Positions 38,834-48,531 of a DNA stretch of 64,000 nt are shown here, in pieces. The stretch is taken from positions 1 to 64,000 of the forward strand of contig NZ_WTEX01000013.1 in NCBI RefSeq assembly GCF_009795845.1, in the 5' to 3' direction. Source of the DNA: Gilliamella sp. Lep-s35 (GTDB taxonomy: Bacteria; Pseudomonadota; Gammaproteobacteria; Enterobacterales; Orbaceae). The translations under genes and the position numbers were made by a program. Every line of letters begins with the position of its first letter. Position 1 is the first letter of the stretch. The notes under the pieces are model-generated. The model worked only from the letters and a program-made list of their open reading frames with translations. It made no database searches and was not told the DNA's origin.

Positions 38834-39664
38834 TTAACCTTGTCTTGCAAATTCACCTGCTTGTTTAACTAATTCTTCGCTAGGTGTAATACCTGTATAT
38901 AATACAAATTGTTCAAGCGCTTGAAGTACTGCAACATCAGCACCTGAAATAATAGTTTTGTTTAACTGTTGGGCATATTTTATCATTGGTGTTTCAACGG
39001 GGAGAGCAACGACATCAAACACAATATCAGCGTTATTTATCATTTTTTTGGGAAAAGCTAATTCTTGCGCTTCAATACTGCCAAGCATGCCAATTGGCGT
39101 TACATTAATAATAAGCTTTGCTTGTTGTGGTGGGATATTTTGTTCATCTTTTACCCATTGATATCCATAGCGTTTGGCTAACGCTTCGCCTTTGGATTGG
39201 TTACGGGCGACAATAATGCCATTTTTAAAGCCAGCATCATAAAAAGCCCCAATTACTGCATTAGCCATACCACCACTACCTTTTAAGACAAAAGGTGTAG
39301 TATTATCAATCTTATTTTCTACAATGAGTTTAGCAACAGCAATATAATCAGTATTATAAGCTTTTAAATAGTGATTAGTGTTAACAATGGTATTAACCGA
39401 TTGAATGGATTTTACTGAATCATCTAATTCATCAATAAACTCAATACAAGCTTCTTTGTAAGGCATTGAAATAGCACAGCCACGAATTGCCAAGGCTTTA
39501 ATGCCATAAATAGCATCTTTCAAATTATTGGTAGTAAAGGCTTTATATAAGTAATTAAGATCAAGTTTTTCATACAAATAATTATGAAAACGAGTACCAA
39601 AATTGCTTGGTCTTGCCGAAAGGGACATGCAAACAGTGGTGTCTTTATTAATAATTCTTGTCAT
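38834..39664 (-). CDS. Shikimate dehydrogenase-like protein (HI0607 type)
   Basis: The 276-residue protein belongs to the shikimate/quinate dehydrogenase superfamily, in the branch of Haemophilus HI0607 (SDH-like), not AroE proper. It shares NKDTTVCMSLSARPSNFGTRFHNYLY, SMPYKEACIEF, VNTIVN, the nucleotide loop KGSGGMANAV and SGADVAVLQALEQF. HI0607 has much weaker shikimate activity than AroE, so its true substrate is unsettled. It is convergent with ycaO and divergent from ygbA. Confidence 0.88.
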   Translation of the reverse strand: MTRIINKDTTVCMSLSARPSNFGTRFHNYLYEKLDLNYLYKAFTTNNLKDAIYGIKALAIRGCAISMPYKEACIEFIDELDDSVKSIQSVNTIVNTNHYLKAYNTDYIAVAKLIVENKIDNTTPFVLKGSGGMANAVIGAFYDAGFKNGIIVARNQSKGEALAKRYGYQWVKDEQNIPPQQAKLIINVTPIGMLGSIEAQELAFPKKMINNADIVFDVVALPVETPMIKYAQQLNKTIISGADVAVLQALEQFVLYTGITPSEELVKQAGEFARQG

Positions 39665-39735
39665 AACAACAACCCCTTGTGATATAGTACAATACTTTTT
39701 ATTTTACCACTTTCTTTATTAACGTATATTTAATT

Positions 39736-40065
39736 ATGGTTGCAAATAATAACGGCCCTAAAATTCAGCAAGAAAAAGCAACAGTGAGTACGATGATCTA
39801 TTTATATTGCCGTAAACAACATCATAGCCAACATCATCAGTTATGTGAGGAATGCAACGATCTGTTGCAATATGCTATGCAACGCTTAACAATGTGCCGT
39901 TTTGGTGAAGAAAAAACGACGTGTGAACGTTGCCCTAAACATTGTTATCGTAAAGATTACAAACAAAAAATAAAACAAGTAATGCGGTTTTCTGGCCCAA
40001 GAATGTTAATTTATCATCCTACAATGGCATTGAGGCATCTTTATAAAAACTTGGTGAGTAGGTAA
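39736..40065 (+). CDS. ygbA: YgbA-family nitrous oxide-stimulated promoter protein
   Basis: The 109-residue cysteine-rich protein matches the YgbA family (DUF/PF11756 type). It has QQEKATVSTMIYLYCRKQHH, then CEECNDLL, MCRFGEEKTTCERCPKHCY and the ending MRFSGPRMLIYHP. The regularly spaced cysteines suggest metal binding. In enteric bacteria ygbA is induced under nitrosative stress through NsrR; no NsrR site was identified here. Confidence 0.9.
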   Translation: MVANNNGPKIQQEKATVSTMIYLYCRKQHHSQHHQLCEECNDLLQYAMQRLTMCRFGEEKTTCERCPKHCYRKDYKQKIKQVMRFSGPRMLIYHPTMALRHLYKNLVSR

Positions 40066-40271
40066 GTTATTACTATTATTAACGTCTACTATGGCAAAAC
40101 AAATATTAACTCGTCATAAAGTTAAAATTAGGGTTTAGTATATTCTATTGATTAAAAATACTAATTTCCGAAATAGCCTAAAACTTCCCCCGATTTGTAT
40201 ACTGTGAAAAATTTGTTATTATTAGAAACAGAATTTAAAATAATGGCTTGATAAGAGTCTGGATCAAAGAA

Positions 40272-41360
40272 ATGTCTATTGCAGTTGTTGAAGTTAATCG
40301 TCAAGCAGTTATTCATAATGTTGAGTATCTAAAAAAAATGGCTCCAAATAGTCAACTAGTTGCGATTATAAAAGCCAATGCTTATTCACACGGTAGTGAG
40401 GAGATTGCTCAATTATTACATGATAAAGTAAATTATTTTGGTGTATCACGCTTTACCGAGGCCATGCAATTGCGGAACAAGGGTATTAACACGCCGATTC
40501 TGGCTTTGGAAGGTTTTTTCCCGCATGATGATTTGGATTATTTTATTGATTTTAACATTCAACCAGCTATTCATAGCAAATGGCAAATTGACATATTGCA
40601 AACATCCCTCCGTAAAGATCAAATTACCACATGGTTTAAGCTTGATACAGGAATGCATCGTTTAGGTTTTTGTCCTGATGAAGCAAAAGAAGAATTTTAT
40701 CGTTTGGCTAGTTGTTCAGTGGTTTGTAAACCGATTAATATTATGAGTCATTTTAGTTCGGCTGATGATCTCACTTCAAAACAAACGTTAAAGCAAATAG
40801 AACTATTTGATCAGTTTATTGACTCAATTGATGACAAATCACTGATTGGTAAATGTTCACTTGCCGCATCGGGCGGTATATTAGCCTGGCCAGAAGCTCA
40901 GCGTGATGTTGTGCGTCAGGGTATTGCTTTATATGGTGTTTCACCTTTTGATGAACCAATTGCTGAGCTACAACCCGCAATGACGTTTAAATCTGAATTA
41001 ATTACAGTACGAAAACACAAAAAAGGTGAATCAGTTGGCTATGGTCAAATTTGGTGTAGTCAGCAAGACACTTTGCTCGGTGTGGTTGCCATGGGTTATG
41101 GTGATGGCTATCCACGCAATATTCCAGAAAATACCCCTGTATTGATTAATGGGCGAAAAGTACCCATTGTAGGTCGCGTTTCAATGGATATGATTGTGGT
41201 TGATTTAGGTATTAACAGCCTTGAAAAACCCGGTGACGAAGTCATATTCTGGGGATCAGAACTTCCTGTTGAGGAAATCGCAAAGCACACTGGAATTAGT
41301 GCTTACGAATTAATAACGCGCTTAACTTCACGCGCAAAAATTCATTATATAGATAAATAA
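40272..41360 (+). CDS. alr: Alanine racemase
   Basis: The 362-residue PLP enzyme supplies D-alanine for peptidoglycan. The PLP lysine is K34 in IIKANAYSHG. Other motifs are KLDTGMHRLGF, SHFSSAD, RQGIALYGVSPF and VGRVSMDMIVVDLG, the latter containing the catalytic region of the partner subunit. An upstream ATG at 40248 is open, but the family starts at MSIAVVEVNRQAV, so 40272 is preferred. mltG follows after 8 bp, forming an envelope-synthesis pair. Confidence 0.95.
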   Translation: MSIAVVEVNRQAVIHNVEYLKKMAPNSQLVAIIKANAYSHGSEEIAQLLHDKVNYFGVSRFTEAMQLRNKGINTPILALEGFFPHDDLDYFIDFNIQPAIHSKWQIDILQTSLRKDQITTWFKLDTGMHRLGFCPDEAKEEFYRLASCSVVCKPINIMSHFSSADDLTSKQTLKQIELFDQFIDSIDDKSLIGKCSLAASGGILAWPEAQRDVVRQGIALYGVSPFDEPIAELQPAMTFKSELITVRKHKKGESVGYGQIWCSQQDTLLGVVAMGYGDGYPRNIPENTPVLINGRKVPIVGRVSMDMIVVDLGINSLEKPGDEVIFWGSELPVEEIAKHTGISAYELITRLTSRAKIHYIDK

Positions 41361-41368
41361 ATTAAATT

Positions 41369-42391
41369 ATGATTAAAAAAATATTTTTATACACTTTACT
41401 CACCCTTATATTAATTGTTGGTGGCTCGATCAGTATTGGTTATTACTTTTTACAGCAGTTTTCTAAACAGCAAATGTACGTTACTGCCGAAAATCAAATG
41501 TTTGTTTTGAAAAAAGGCACATCCATGCATCAGTTAGTTGAGCAAGTCAAAGCAAGCCAATTGCTCGAAAGGGCATATTTGCTCCCTTATTTGTGTAAAT
41601 TAGAGCCATCATTAAGATCCATTAAAGCAGGGACTTACCAATTACATCCACACATGACGGTTGAAGAGTTTTTGCAATTATTGGTATCAGGCAAAGAGAG
41701 TAATTTTTCGATTAAATTTGTTGAAGGTAAGCGGGCTAAAGATTGGTTAAATGTTGTTCAAAATACGCCGTATATTCAACAAACTTTAGCGGGAAAAACT
41801 GATGAAGAAATTGCTAAACTACTTGGTATTGAAGGGTCGATAGAAGGTTGGCTATCACCTGATACTTATCTTTATACCGCAGATACGTTAGATATTAATA
41901 TCTTAAAACGCGCACATATGATCATGAAAAGTAATTTACAAAAAATCTGGGATAATCGCGATGGAGATCTTCCTTACCAATCGCCTTATGAACTCCTGAT
42001 TATTGCATCAATTATTGAAAAAGAAACTGGCATCAGTTCTGAACGGGCGAATGTGGCTTCGGTATTTGTTAATCGTCTAAAAAGAAAAATGAAGTTACAA
42101 ACTGATCCAACCATTATTTATGGTTTAGGTGACAACTATAAAGGTACCATTAGGCGAGTTGATTTAACTGATACTCAAAACCCTTATAATACCTATGTTA
42201 TTGAGGGGCTTCCCCCAACACCAATTGCAATGCCAAGTTTAGCCTCGCTTGAAGCAGCAGCGCATCCAGCTAAAACCAATTATCTATTTTTTGTTGCTAA
42301 TGGAACAGGCGGCCATACTTTTTCAACTACTTATAGCAATCATCAACAAGCGGTGAATGTATATCGACAGTTATCGAGTAGTGGGAATTAG
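41369..42391 (+). CDS. mltG: Endolytic murein transglycosylase MltG
   Basis: The 340-residue inner-membrane protein has one N-terminal helix (about residues 6-28), a LysM-like segment and the YceG catalytic domain. The catalytic Glu is in IASIIEKETG, and the active-site motif LQTDPTIIYGLG lies nearby. It cleaves nascent glycan strands and sets their length. It is co-oriented with alr and 8 bp away, unlike the usual pabC-mltG-tmk context of E. coli. Confidence 0.95.
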   Translation: MIKKIFLYTLLTLILIVGGSISIGYYFLQQFSKQQMYVTAENQMFVLKKGTSMHQLVEQVKASQLLERAYLLPYLCKLEPSLRSIKAGTYQLHPHMTVEEFLQLLVSGKESNFSIKFVEGKRAKDWLNVVQNTPYIQQTLAGKTDEEIAKLLGIEGSIEGWLSPDTYLYTADTLDINILKRAHMIMKSNLQKIWDNRDGDLPYQSPYELLIIASIIEKETGISSERANVASVFVNRLKRKMKLQTDPTIIYGLGDNYKGTIRRVDLTDTQNPYNTYVIEGLPPTPIAMPSLASLEAAAHPAKTNYLFFVANGTGGHTFSTTYSNHQQAVNVYRQLSSSGN

Positions 42392-42467
42392 CCTCAAAAA
42401 AATCAAATAATGATTTTAATAACGAGTTTTTATTGAGTTATTTTGGTTTTAATTTGTGATATACATT

Positions 42468-42495
42468 AATGTACTGCATATTAATGCGGTACATT
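42468..42495 (+). terminator. Terminator after mltG
   Basis: AATGTACTGCAT pairs with ATGCGGTACATT (one G-U) across a 4-base loop, followed by TTGTTTTG. Confidence 0.75.
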
Positions 42496-42507
42496 TTGTT
42501 TTGTTAA

Positions 42508-43359
42508 TTACGATAAATCATCAAGTTGTTTAATAAGATTGAGCAGATGATTAACATCTTGTTCTTGCTCTTTTAGTGCTTCCTCAAAATAGGGATGCAG
42601 AGCAAATTTAGGTAAATTTGCTTTGGCATCAATCATTGCTTGTATTCGCGGAATAAAAATCCACTGCAACCATTCGTGCGCTTGCATGGTATCGATAGCA
42701 AAGGGCTCTTGGCTTAAAAAAGCATCAGGATTTGGCGGTGTGGTTTGCCATAGGTCGATTTTTTGCAATTCTATAATAATTTTTTCAAGTTGCTTAAGTA
42801 GCATGTCTGCTTGTGATTTTTGTGCAAGCAAATTTTGATAATACTGCCAATCAAAACAAGGCCCAGGATCGGTTTTGCGATCGGGGGCAATATCGCTATG
42901 ACCTGCGATATCTTTGATAGCATAAGTCTGTTGTAATAATAATGTGATGTTTGCTAATTGTTGATATTGTTGTTCGGTAAAATTGTCGCTATCACATCCT
43001 TCCATTTCAATACCAATTGAAAAATCGTTACAGTTTTCTTTTCCTTCAAATACTGACTTTCCTGCGTGCCATGCCCGTTTATCAAATGGAACAAATTGAA
43101 TTATTTCACCATCTCGTCGAATAAATAGATGACTTGACACTTCAAGTTGATAAATCGATTCAAAATATGGATCTTGCTTAGGATCGAGCTTACCGGTAAA
43201 TAACTGTTCAACATAAGGACCGCCATATTGATTGGGTGGCAAGCTGATATTATGGATGACAAGTAACGATATCGGTTTATTTGTTGGACGTTCATTATAA
43301 AAAGGCGAAACAACCTGTTTTACACCTTGTAACCAACCATTAATAATTTTTAGGGACAT
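42508..43359 (-). CDS. ampD: AmpD amidase fused to a YqcC (DUF446) domain
   Basis: The 283-residue protein has two parts. Residues 1-180 are AmpD, the cytosolic 1,6-anhydro-muropeptide amidase of cell-wall recycling: zinc ligands H36, H154 and D164, catalytic K162 (AGHSDIAPDRKTDPG) and DFSIGIEMEG. These positions match E. coli AmpD closely (H34, H154, K162, D164), whose length is 183. Residues 185-283 match YqcC, a stand-alone protein of about 109 residues in E. coli: FAIDTMQAHEWLQWIFIPR and HPYFEEAL are its signatures. The open frame is continuous across the join with no stop, so a genuine fusion is likely. YqcC has no firm function. It stands alone, convergent with mltG. Confidence 0.9.
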   Translation of the reverse strand: MSLKIINGWLQGVKQVVSPFYNERPTNKPISLLVIHNISLPPNQYGGPYVEQLFTGKLDPKQDPYFESIYQLEVSSHLFIRRDGEIIQFVPFDKRAWHAGKSVFEGKENCNDFSIGIEMEGCDSDNFTEQQYQQLANITLLLQQTYAIKDIAGHSDIAPDRKTDPGPCFDWQYYQNLLAQKSQADMLLKQLEKIIIELQKIDLWQTTPPNPDAFLSQEPFAIDTMQAHEWLQWIFIPRIQAMIDAKANLPKFALHPYFEEALKEQEQDVNHLLNLIKQLDDLS

Positions 43360-43556
43360 ATTGACTCCAACTTATCTAATAAACCGATGTATGGATTTGT
43401 TTTGCGATCTGTTTCACGAAAATTAGACATACAACGTAACAATCAAGTGCATAATGGATTTTGCATTCCAACCTAGCTATTTCGTTATTATTTCATTTTT
43501 TTGTCTTGCTATAAAGAATGTTCTATTAAATAACTGACTGAAAAATTGAGGTGCTT

Positions 43557-43988
43557 ATGTCTAATCAATCGGGGTTTACATTATTTGAACTGATGATAGC
43601 CATTGTTGTCATTGCTATTTTAACCGCTATCGGTGTACCAGCCTATCAAGGATACGTAAAAAAAGCCGCACTGACTGATATGTTACAAATAATGACATCA
43701 TATAAAACTGCTGTTGAAATTTGTGCTGTTGAACAAGGCGGTTTAACTAACTGTAGCAATGGTAATAATGGTGTGCCAGCAAGTCGAACGTCGAATTATG
43801 TAACTTCAATTACAGTCAATAACGGTATTATCACCTTGGTCGGAACCAGTGCTTTAACAGGGTTAACAACGACACTAACCCCCACAGTTAACGCCACTCA
43901 TGGCAATTTAGATTGGAGCCGAGTTTGCACCACATCACCTGTTGATGCCAGTTTAACCAGTGCTTGTGAAGATATTTTTAAATTTTAA
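43557..43988 (+). CDS. pilA: Type IV major pilin (PilA/PpdD)
   Basis: The 143-residue prepilin has a short leader ending SNQSG, then the N-methylated phenylalanine start FTLFELMIAI with Glu at mature position 5, and a hydrophobic helix through residue 30. A globular domain with a C-terminal disulfide pair follows (RVCTT and SACEDIF). ATG 43557 is chosen: GTG 43551 is in frame upstream, but GAGGTG lies at ribosome-site distance from 43557. It is the first gene of pilABCD. Confidence 0.92.
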   Translation: MSNQSGFTLFELMIAIVVIAILTAIGVPAYQGYVKKAALTDMLQIMTSYKTAVEICAVEQGGLTNCSNGNNGVPASRTSNYVTSITVNNGIITLVGTSALTGLTTTLTPTVNATHGNLDWSRVCTTSPVDASLTSACEDIFKF

Positions 43989-44027
43989 TGTTTGTGTTTA
44001 AAAATTAACTGATAAGGAAGCACCATT

Positions 44028-45137
44028 ATGCAAGAAGAACAGCTAATTGAAAGTATTGATAAATTACTGCTTGAAGCATTAGATAAGCGTGCTTCGGATA
44101 TTCATTTTGAGCCTTATCAACATAGTTATCGTATTCGTATGCGTATTGATGGTGTTTTGCACGATATGCTATCACCGCCCCTTGCATTAGCTAAACAGAT
44201 AACAGCAAGATTAAAAATCATGTCTCAACTAAATATAGCTGAACATCGATTACCGCAAGATGGTCAACTCATTATTGATCGTTATACCATGCGTATTGCC
44301 ACTTTGCCTGTAATGAATGGCGAAAAAATTGTTTTAAGAGTAATGGATAACCATGAATCTGAATTAACCATTAATGATTTAGGGTTAACGGATGCAGATC
44401 TGTTAACATTCAAACAAATTTTAGACTACCCACAAGGATTGATTTTAGTTACAGGTCCAACAGGTAGCGGTAAAACGGTGACGTTATATAGTGGATTAAA
44501 GCGGTTAAATAAAACCGAACGTAATATTTGTAGCGTTGAAGATCCCATTGAAATCCCCCTAGAGGGCATTAACCAAACTGCGATTAATCTTAAAGCTGGC
44601 TTAACATTTGCTATTGTATTGCGTGCCTTATTGCGGCAAGATCCTGATGTGATGATGATTGGCGAGATTCGCGATCGTGAAACTGCCGAAATTGCCATTC
44701 AAGCTGCACAAACAGGGCATTTAGTGTTATCTACATTGCATACTAATTCAAGTGTCGAGGCAATAACACGATTAAAGCAAATGGGAATAGAAAATTATCT
44801 ATTGTCATCAAGTTTAAAATTAATTATTGCTCAGCGGTTAGTTCGAAAATTGTGCCCACACTGTAAAGTTGTGGCCAGTGATTTGGTTAAGTTAGACAAT
44901 CAATACCAACCCCATTATTTAGCTTCGGGATGCCCAAATTGTATTGGTGGTTATAAAGGAAGGATTGGGTTATATGAATTTTTAGTCATCAGTTCCGACA
45001 TTCAACAGCAAATATTAATCAATCAAACTATTTTACCTTCAAATATGACTTCGCTAAAAATGGCTGGACAAAAATTAGTGAAGCAGGGAATAACAACATT
45101 AGCTGAATTAAATCGAGTTTTGGGTGATACAGTATGA
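44028..45137 (+). CDS. pilB: Pilus assembly ATPase PilB/HofB, short form
   Basis: The 369-residue protein is the extension ATPase. It has ASDIHFEPY, Walker A GPTGSGKT (143-150), the Asp box EDPIEIPLEGINQ, Walker B around DVMMIGEIRD, TGHLVLSTLHTN, and two zinc cysteine pairs (CPHC, CPNC). It lacks the N-terminal domain of PilB (about 570 residues) and is shorter than HofB (461), so it is reduced to the motor core. ATG 44028 has AAGGAAGC in front. Its stop overlaps the pilC start by four bases. Confidence 0.92.
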   Translation: MQEEQLIESIDKLLLEALDKRASDIHFEPYQHSYRIRMRIDGVLHDMLSPPLALAKQITARLKIMSQLNIAEHRLPQDGQLIIDRYTMRIATLPVMNGEKIVLRVMDNHESELTINDLGLTDADLLTFKQILDYPQGLILVTGPTGSGKTVTLYSGLKRLNKTERNICSVEDPIEIPLEGINQTAINLKAGLTFAIVLRALLRQDPDVMMIGEIRDRETAEIAIQAAQTGHLVLSTLHTNSSVEAITRLKQMGIENYLLSSSLKLIIAQRLVRKLCPHCKVVASDLVKLDNQYQPHYLASGCPNCIGGYKGRIGLYEFLVISSDIQQQILINQTILPSNMTSLKMAGQKLVKQGITTLAELNRVLGDTV

Positions 45138-46309
45138 AACGGCTCTATTATTGGTATGATGTTGATTTTAATCAACACAAAATTATCGCTGAATCATCAC
45201 AGGCTGCTAAACGGCATTTATTGTTACAAGGTAAAATCGCCATTAAGATTAAAGCAGGTAATATTATTACCGCACATAGCTTTAATCGTACTGATTTGCT
45301 GATGATTACTAAACAATTAGCGACGATGTTAAAAGCTGGATTATCTATTATTGATACATTGCAATTACTTGCCCAAGAGCAAACTAAACCTCACTGGCAA
45401 TATTTGTTGCTTGATATTAAGCAACAAATAGCTAAAGGCGAATTTTTATCCCAAGTATTACGGCAACACTCTTCGGTATTTTCTGCCCTGTATTGCGAAA
45501 TTATAGCAACAGGCGAACTGACAGGACAGCTTGATGAAAGTTTTGAGCAATTAGCGTTATTGCTTGAAAAATCAATCAAACTACAAAAAAGTTTGAAAAA
45601 GGCAATGCGTTACCCAATGTTTTTATTATTGGTTGCGATAATTGTAAGTTTGGTGATGTTGTTGTTTGTTTTGCCAAAATTTTCCGATATTTATCAAGAT
45701 TTCGATGCCGAGTTGCCTGCTTTTACACAAGGTGTGATTGATTTTTCTAATTATTTGCAACAAAGCTGGTTAATTTGGTGTGTAATTTTTTTTATTAGCT
45801 ATTTTTGTTATCAGCGCTATTTAAAAGTACGCTATCGCCATAAAATCGAAAAAATAATAATCAAAATCCCTTTTATTGGTCGAGTGATTCAAACTAGCTG
45901 CTTAACGCAAATTTTTCAAACCATTGCGATCACCCAAAAAGCAGGCATACCATTATTAGCGGGTTTAGCTGCAGCGGCGAATACCACTTATTATTGCCTT
46001 TATCGTGATAGCCTTTCGAAAATTATAGATAGTATTGAGCAAGGACACTCATTTAGCCATGTATTGCATCAGCAATTATATTTTCCTAGCTTATGTGCCC
46101 AGCTTATTCATGTAGGCGAAGAGTCAGGTACGTTAGATTTAATGCTTGATAAGTTAGCTAACTATTATCAAGAACAAAATCAAACCCTAACCGATAATTT
46201 ATCGCAAGCGTTTGAGCCATTATTAATGCTAGTATTGGCGTTGATTATTGGTAGTTTAATTGTAGCTATGTATTTACCGATATTTCAAATGGGCGAAGTG
46301 ATTCACTAA
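45134..46309 (+). CDS. pilC: Pilus platform protein PilC/HofC
   Basis: The 391-residue inner-membrane protein has two T2SSF domains: TKQLATMLKAGLSIIDTLQ at residues 57-75 and TQIFQTIAITQKAGIPLLAG near residue 260. Membrane helices lie near 160-185, 205-230 and at the C-terminus. It anchors the ATPase to the pilus base. It overlaps pilB upstream and pilD downstream (TAATG). Confidence 0.93.
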   Translation: MKRLYYWYDVDFNQHKIIAESSQAAKRHLLLQGKIAIKIKAGNIITAHSFNRTDLLMITKQLATMLKAGLSIIDTLQLLAQEQTKPHWQYLLLDIKQQIAKGEFLSQVLRQHSSVFSALYCEIIATGELTGQLDESFEQLALLLEKSIKLQKSLKKAMRYPMFLLLVAIIVSLVMLLFVLPKFSDIYQDFDAELPAFTQGVIDFSNYLQQSWLIWCVIFFISYFCYQRYLKVRYRHKIEKIIIKIPFIGRVIQTSCLTQIFQTIAITQKAGIPLLAGLAAAANTTYYCLYRDSLSKIIDSIEQGHSFSHVLHQQLYFPSLCAQLIHVGEESGTLDLMLDKLANYYQEQNQTLTDNLSQAFEPLLMLVLALIIGSLIVAMYLPIFQMGEVIH

Positions 46310-47100
46310 TGTTAGCATTTATCATTATCTGTTTAGGGCTTTGTGTCGGTAGCTTTGTTTATGTTGCTTATTGTCGCTATTTGCCAACAATTACGCCATG
46401 CCAATATTTATACCGTATTTGCATTAATCGATCTGTTTGCTCGCACTGTCATCATCGACTTAATGCTTGGCAATTAATTCCCATTGTTTCTTGGCTGATA
46501 TTAAAAGGGCGTTGTTATTACTGTAAAACTAAAATTTCATGGCATTATCTTATTGTTGAATTATTAATCTCGGCTTTATTTGCTATTACCTATTTTGATT
46601 ACGGTTTGGGTTATCAAAGTGTTATTTTAATGCTACTTGGTTGTTATTTTTTACTGTTAGCTTTAATCGACTTTAAATACTTTTTATTACCGGATTTGTT
46701 TACCCAACCGTTAATGTGGACGGGTATAATGCTAGCTTATTTTGACATGGCTAATATCACCTTAACCGATGCTTTAGTAGGTGTTTTTTTGGGATATCTA
46801 TTATTAAAAATACCTGCTACTTTATTTCATTTAATATCTAAAAAGCAGGGATTAGGGGGCGGTGATATCAAATTGCTTGCCGCTCTTGGCGCTTGGTTGC
46901 CTTATAATTGTCTACCTCTATTGTTGTTTTTTGCTTCATTACTGGGGATTTTATATTCTCTTTTTTTGCATTATATACTTAATAAAAATACGTTAAAAGG
47001 TATCCCATTTGGTCCGTTTTTATTAATTTCTGGATACATAATTGCTTATTTTTGCCAAAGTTTTCAGGAATGTTTGTGTTCAAGTTTGAGTTTTTGGTGA
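46309..47100 (+). CDS. pilD: Prepilin peptidase PilD
   Basis: The 263-residue membrane aspartyl protease and N-methyltransferase has the cytosolic zinc-type loop with cysteine pairs CSHC and CYYC (near residues 43-70). Catalytic aspartates lie in ALIDFKYFLLPD and GGGDIKLLAALG. It processes the PilA leader. It is the last gene of the four-gene operon; no retraction ATPase (pilT) or secretin (pilQ) gene is in this window. Confidence 0.93.
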   Translation: MLAFIIICLGLCVGSFVYVAYCRYLPTITPCQYLYRICINRSVCSHCHHRLNAWQLIPIVSWLILKGRCYYCKTKISWHYLIVELLISALFAITYFDYGLGYQSVILMLLGCYFLLLALIDFKYFLLPDLFTQPLMWTGIMLAYFDMANITLTDALVGVFLGYLLLKIPATLFHLISKKQGLGGGDIKLLAALGAWLPYNCLPLLLFFASLLGILYSLFLHYILNKNTLKGIPFGPFLLISGYIIAYFCQSFQECLCSSLSFW

Positions 47101-47277
47101 TAATTAATAATGTATTAAAAGCATTATATAACGTTGTTATTTTTTTATATTCACAATATATAACTAAAATTGATATTCATAGTGAAAATAGTTCTTTTCA
47201 TAAAAATAGAAATCACGTTATAGTGTTAATTAAATCAGATTGTCCGTTGTAATGAGTGACTAATTAAGGAATAACTT

Positions 47278-48450
47278 ATGATATCAAATAATATTAATGA
47301 ACTAAAAAATGAAATGATAGCGTGGCGGCACCATATTCATGCTCATCCTGAAACCGCTTTCGAAGAAGTTAACACGACACAATTTATTGTTGAAAAACTC
47401 CAGTCTTTTGGGATTACTGAGCTCTATACCCATTTTGCCCCAACGGGAGTTGTTGGCATTATCAAAGGTCAGCAAGAAGGGCGGTGGATTGCGCTACGAG
47501 CAGATATTGATGCATTAGATATTATCGAAGAAAACAACATTGATTATTGCTCAACGGTTCGTGGCAAAATGCACGCATGTGGACATGATGGACATACAGC
47601 TATGTTACTTGGCACAGCTAAGTATTTAAGCGAACATCGTAATTTTGTAGGAACGGTTGTTGTTATTTTTCAACCTGCCGAGGAAAATGAAGGTGGCGCA
47701 CGAGTGATGGTTGAAAATGGATTATTTGAGCAATTCCCAATTGAAGCCGTATATGGCATTCATAACCAACCTAATATGAAGTTAAATCACTTTTATATTA
47801 ATCATGGTCCAATGATGGCATCGTATGATGTATTTGAGATCAAAATAACGGGTGTTGGTGCTCATGCTGCTGCTCCTCATCTAGGTAAAGATACAATTTT
47901 AACTGCCACACAAATTGTGAATAGTTTGCAAAGCATTGTGAGCCGTAATGCTGATCCTTTAAGTTCGTTGGTAGTTAGCGTAACACAAATTCATAGTGGT
48001 GATACTTGGAATGTGCTACCTCAAAAAGCGGTGATTCGTGGTACAGTTAGAACATTTAGCGCTCAAGTACAAGATATGGCTGAACAACGAATTAAACAAA
48101 TTGCAACTGGTATTGCAACAGCCTTTGATGCAAAAGCAGATGTGGATTATCAACGTCGTTACCCAGCAACGATTAATTACGCAAAACAAGCTGATATTGC
48201 AATTGCCGCTGCTAACAAAGTTGTTGGGCAAGAAAACTTAGTTATTGATCCGCTTCCTTCAATGGGATCTGAAGATTTTGCTTTTATGCTGCAAAAAATA
48301 CCAGGAGTATATGTTTGGTTAGGGACAGGGAAAGGAGCTAACTTACATAATCCTGCCTTTAATTTCAATGATGAAGTGTTAGCAACAGGTGTAAGTTATT
48401 TTGTTGAAATTGTTAACCAAGAACTAGCTAACCAAAAATTAACTAATTAA
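47278..48450 (+). CDS. M20-family amidohydrolase (hippurate/IAA-amino-acid hydrolase type)
   Basis: The 390-residue zinc/manganese-dependent amidohydrolase has MHACGHDGHTAML (metal ligands near residue 100) and the catalytic EENEGGARVMVE near residue 136. A dimerisation domain follows, with GVGAHAAAPHLGKD, and a C-terminal ligand in SMGSEDFAFML. The family removes acyl groups from amino acids (HipO, aminoacylase-like); the substrate here is unknown. ATG 47278 follows AAGGAATAAC. Confidence 0.9.
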   Translation: MISNNINELKNEMIAWRHHIHAHPETAFEEVNTTQFIVEKLQSFGITELYTHFAPTGVVGIIKGQQEGRWIALRADIDALDIIEENNIDYCSTVRGKMHACGHDGHTAMLLGTAKYLSEHRNFVGTVVVIFQPAEENEGGARVMVENGLFEQFPIEAVYGIHNQPNMKLNHFYINHGPMMASYDVFEIKITGVGAHAAAPHLGKDTILTATQIVNSLQSIVSRNADPLSSLVVSVTQIHSGDTWNVLPQKAVIRGTVRTFSAQVQDMAEQRIKQIATGIATAFDAKADVDYQRRYPATINYAKQADIAIAAANKVVGQENLVIDPLPSMGSEDFAFMLQKIPGVYVWLGTGKGANLHNPAFNFNDEVLATGVSYFVEIVNQELANQKLTN

Positions 48451-48477
48451 GCAACTAGCTGAAAACGGTAGATATAT

Positions 48478-48517
48478 AAAACTGGTGGGATAAATATTAA
48501 TTTATTCCCCCAGTTTT
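48478..48517. terminator. Terminator between the M20 gene and ygfZ
   Basis: A long imperfect stem, AAAACTGGTGGGATAAA against TTTATTCCCCCAGTTTT (two mismatches), lies between convergent genes. Confidence 0.85.
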
Positions 48518-48531
48518 AGCTGAATAATAGA

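Noticed and set aside
47052-47252. 66-codon open frame after pilD
   Set aside because: It overlaps the pilD end in another frame, has no ribosome site and a low-complexity A/T-driven composition.
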